Positions 62,452 through 64,000 of a stretch of 64,000 bases of DNA are shown here, one piece after another (the first letter of the stretch is position 1; every line of letters starts with the position of its first letter). The position numbers and the translations under genes were made by a program. The stretch comes from Tenuifilum sp. 4138str (GTDB taxonomy: Bacteria > Bacteroidota > Bacteroidia > Bacteroidales > Tenuifilaceae), in assembly GCF_041102575.1 (NCBI RefSeq), contig NZ_JBGCUE010000003.1, forward strand, positions 248,001-312,000, given 5' to 3'. The notes beneath the pieces are model-generated. The model did not search any database. It was not told the DNA's origin and saw only the letters and a list, made by a program, of their open reading frames with translations.

Positions 62452-64000
62452 TTAGAAACTCAGGTTTACTCCAAACATGAAAGTTCTTGGCTGTGGGTAG
62501 ATATTTCGGTCGATTCCAACGTCAAGGGCCCACTTTGCGCCAATTTCGGGATCAAAACCTGAATACTTGGTGAATGTTAATAGGTTAACCGCAGTGGCAT
62601 AAATACGCAGCTTTGAGATTTTTACCTTTTGGCTGAACTTTTGAGGAAGTGTGTAGCCCAGGGTTATGTTCTTCAGGCGGAGGAACGAACCGTCCTCAAT
62701 ATAGAAATCGGAAACTCTGAAGTAGTTCTGGTTGGGGTCATCAATGGTTAAGCGTGGGTGTGAATTGCTTGTGCCTTCGCCGGTCCAGCGTTCAAGAACT
62801 GAGGCATCCCAGTTCGACATGGGCAGGTCGTAACGGCGTGTTCCTTTGAAAATCTCCTGACCAAATGCACCATACCAGAACATGTTAAAATCGAAATCCT
62901 TGTAGGTTAACCCTAAATTGATACCAAGCGTGAAGTCAGGGTAGGGGTTACCTATCATGGTACGGTCTTTATCGTCAATAGTACCATCATCGTTTTTATC
63001 AACCCAAATCAGATCGCCAGGTTTAGCGTTGGGCTGAATTACTGTACCATCCGATGACTTATAGTTTTGAATTTGTTGCTCGTTTTGGAATACTCCCGCA
63101 GTTTTATAACCCCAGAAATAGGCTATTGGGTATCCTGTTTCCATTACGCAAATATTGTACATACCTACAGCAAGTCCTGCACCATAAATTTTACCCTCGC
63201 TGTTGTTAATGGAAAGCACTTCGTTTTTGTTGTATGCACCCGATAGGTTAGCATTAATTCCTAAATCATTGATTAGGGTTTTGTAGCCCAGTTCAAACTC
63301 TATACCCTTGTTGCTTACTGAACCACCATTTACTGTGGGTGCAGCGTTACCAATATATCCGGGTATTGGTGCTACAACCAACAGGTCTTTAGTTTTCTTA
63401 TTGTAAAGGTCGAGAGTAAAAGTTAGCTTATCGGAAAGGAAGCGGGCATCAACACCCACGTTGGTTTGCTCTGAGGTCTCCCATTTTAGGTCAGGATTCG
63501 ATATTCCTACAGGGTTTGAACCAAGGGTGATTACCTCATCGGTACCAAAAGTGTACTTGCTGCCTGAACCTATTAGCGAAGTGTACTTGAAAGCACCAAT
63601 AGCTTCGTTACCATTTCGGCCCCAGCCAAAGCGTAGCTTTAGGAACGATAAAGGTGTAAAACCTTGCAGAAATTCTTCCTTGGACATAACCCAGCCGGCT
63701 GAGAATGCAGGGAAGTATCCAAATCGATTATTTGAACCAAAGTTTGAGGAACCGTCGGCCCTTAATACTCCCTCGAATACATATTTACCGTCAAAGTCGT
63801 AGTTTACACGGCCAAAGTATGAAAGCAAAGCGTGCTCATCGGCACCACCCCATGAGCGGTAGCTGTCTTCGTCGGTACCGTTATTAATCCAAGCATGCTC
63901 AAAATCATTAAAAATTAGGTCGTTTTTCTTACCTCCAATATACTCATGGTAGTATTTATTTGCGGTCATACCTACCATGGCAGCAAAGTTATGTTGGCCA
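62452..64000 (-). CDS. SusC-like TonB-dependent receptor, C-terminal part (5' end outside window)
   Basis: The frame stays open to the right edge; the ATG at 63978 is internal. About 515 C-terminal residues show SusC/RagA beta-barrel strands: GKYVFEGVLRADGSSNFG, LKLRFGWGRNGNEAIG, PDLKWETSEQTNVG, MIGNPYPDFTLGINLGLTY, and the final strand TFMFGVNLSF with a terminal Phe. Transports glycan oligosaccharides across the outer membrane with SusD. Fourteen bases separate it from susD. The plug and any carboxypeptidase-like front are not visible. Confidence 0.93.
   Translation of the reverse strand, partial: GQHNFAAMVGMTANKYYHEYIGGKKNDLIFNDFEHAWINNGTDEDSYRSWGGADEHALLSYFGRVNYDFDGKYVFEGVLRADGSSNFGSNNRFGYFPAFSAGWVMSKEEFLQGFTPLSFLKLRFGWGRNGNEAIGAFKYTSLIGSGSKYTFGTDEVITLGSNPVGISNPDLKWETSEQTNVGVDARFLSDKLTFTLDLYNKKTKDLLVVAPIPGYIGNAAPTVNGGSVSNKGIEFELGYKTLINDLGINANLSGAYNKNEVLSINNSEGKIYGAGLAVGMYNICVMETGYPIAYFWGYKTAGVFQNEQQIQNYKSSDGTVIQPNAKPGDLIWVDKNDDGTIDDKDRTMIGNPYPDFTLGINLGLTYKDFDFNMFWYGAFGQEIFKGTRRYDLPMSNWDASVLERWTGEGTSNSHPRLTIDDPNQNYFRVSDFYIEDGSFLRLKNITLGYTLPQKFSQKVKISKLRIYATAVNLLTFTKYSGFDPEIGAKWALDVGIDRNIYPQPRTFMFGVNLSF

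Overview
The window is a chromosomal segment of a Bacteroidota bacterium, probably of class Bacteroidia. The evidence is the recurring TAnnTTTG -7 promoter element with TTTG about 19 bases upstream, the scarcity of Shine-Dalgarno sequences, a SusC/SusD polysaccharide-utilisation locus, a type IX secretion sorting domain on the GH16 enzyme, and Bacteroidota-style families (DUF3109, alternative GlmU, triple-tyrosine LuxR regulator). No rRNA, CRISPR array, prophage or intact insertion sequence was seen.

Layout. 1-2090 (+): end of prs, then rplY, pth and an S4-domain protein; rplY has a structured leader. 2149-6967 (-): transglutaminase lipoprotein, cutC, a ferritin-like/VIT1 metal transporter and a flavin reductase, closely packed. 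7183-8676 (-): bcp-recA. 8988-10823 (-): CPBP protease and a soluble histidine kinase. 11139-15457 (+): carAB behind an apparent transcription attenuator. 15524-16336 (+): ZIP transporter. 16420-22419 (-): ten-gene arsenical/metal-type cluster (ArsR, thioredoxin-like proteins, ArsG-like and ArsP-like permeases, two half-permeases, porin, DUF2798, DGC protein). 22805-27335 (-): secreted protein, ECF sigma factor, CarH-like B12 regulator, O-methyltransferase, M16 protease.

27423-29518 is a repeat-rich accessory patch with two AT-rich orphan genes, an IS3 transposase remnant and GC-rich hairpin repeats. 29519-34613 (-) is an AmmeMemoRadiSam locus: a fused B-A lipoprotein, a polytopic spermidine-synthase-like protein and a radical SAM protein with a Tat-like signal. 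Next come tRNA-His, a flippase, a second repeat-filled intergenic region (36345-37514), and a housekeeping run (AlkD-like, Bax-inhibitor-like, rpmE2, GlmU-like, lon, coaD, TlpA-like, NUDIX, pyrE, MORN protein, tRNA-Phe, lipoprotein, M20 peptidase, DUF3109, gpmI). 51941-64000 is a beta-glucan utilisation locus: one-component regulator (+) facing GH16, GH3, PKD lipoprotein, SusD and a truncated SusC (-).

The most interesting points are the apparently exported AmmeMemoRadiSam set, the extended arsenical-type operon with a two-palindrome operator, the pseudoknot-capable rplY leader, the carA attenuator/antiterminator, a CarH-type photoreceptor candidate beside a sigma factor with no carotenoid genes in view, and an initially transcribed motif shared by four translation-related promoters.
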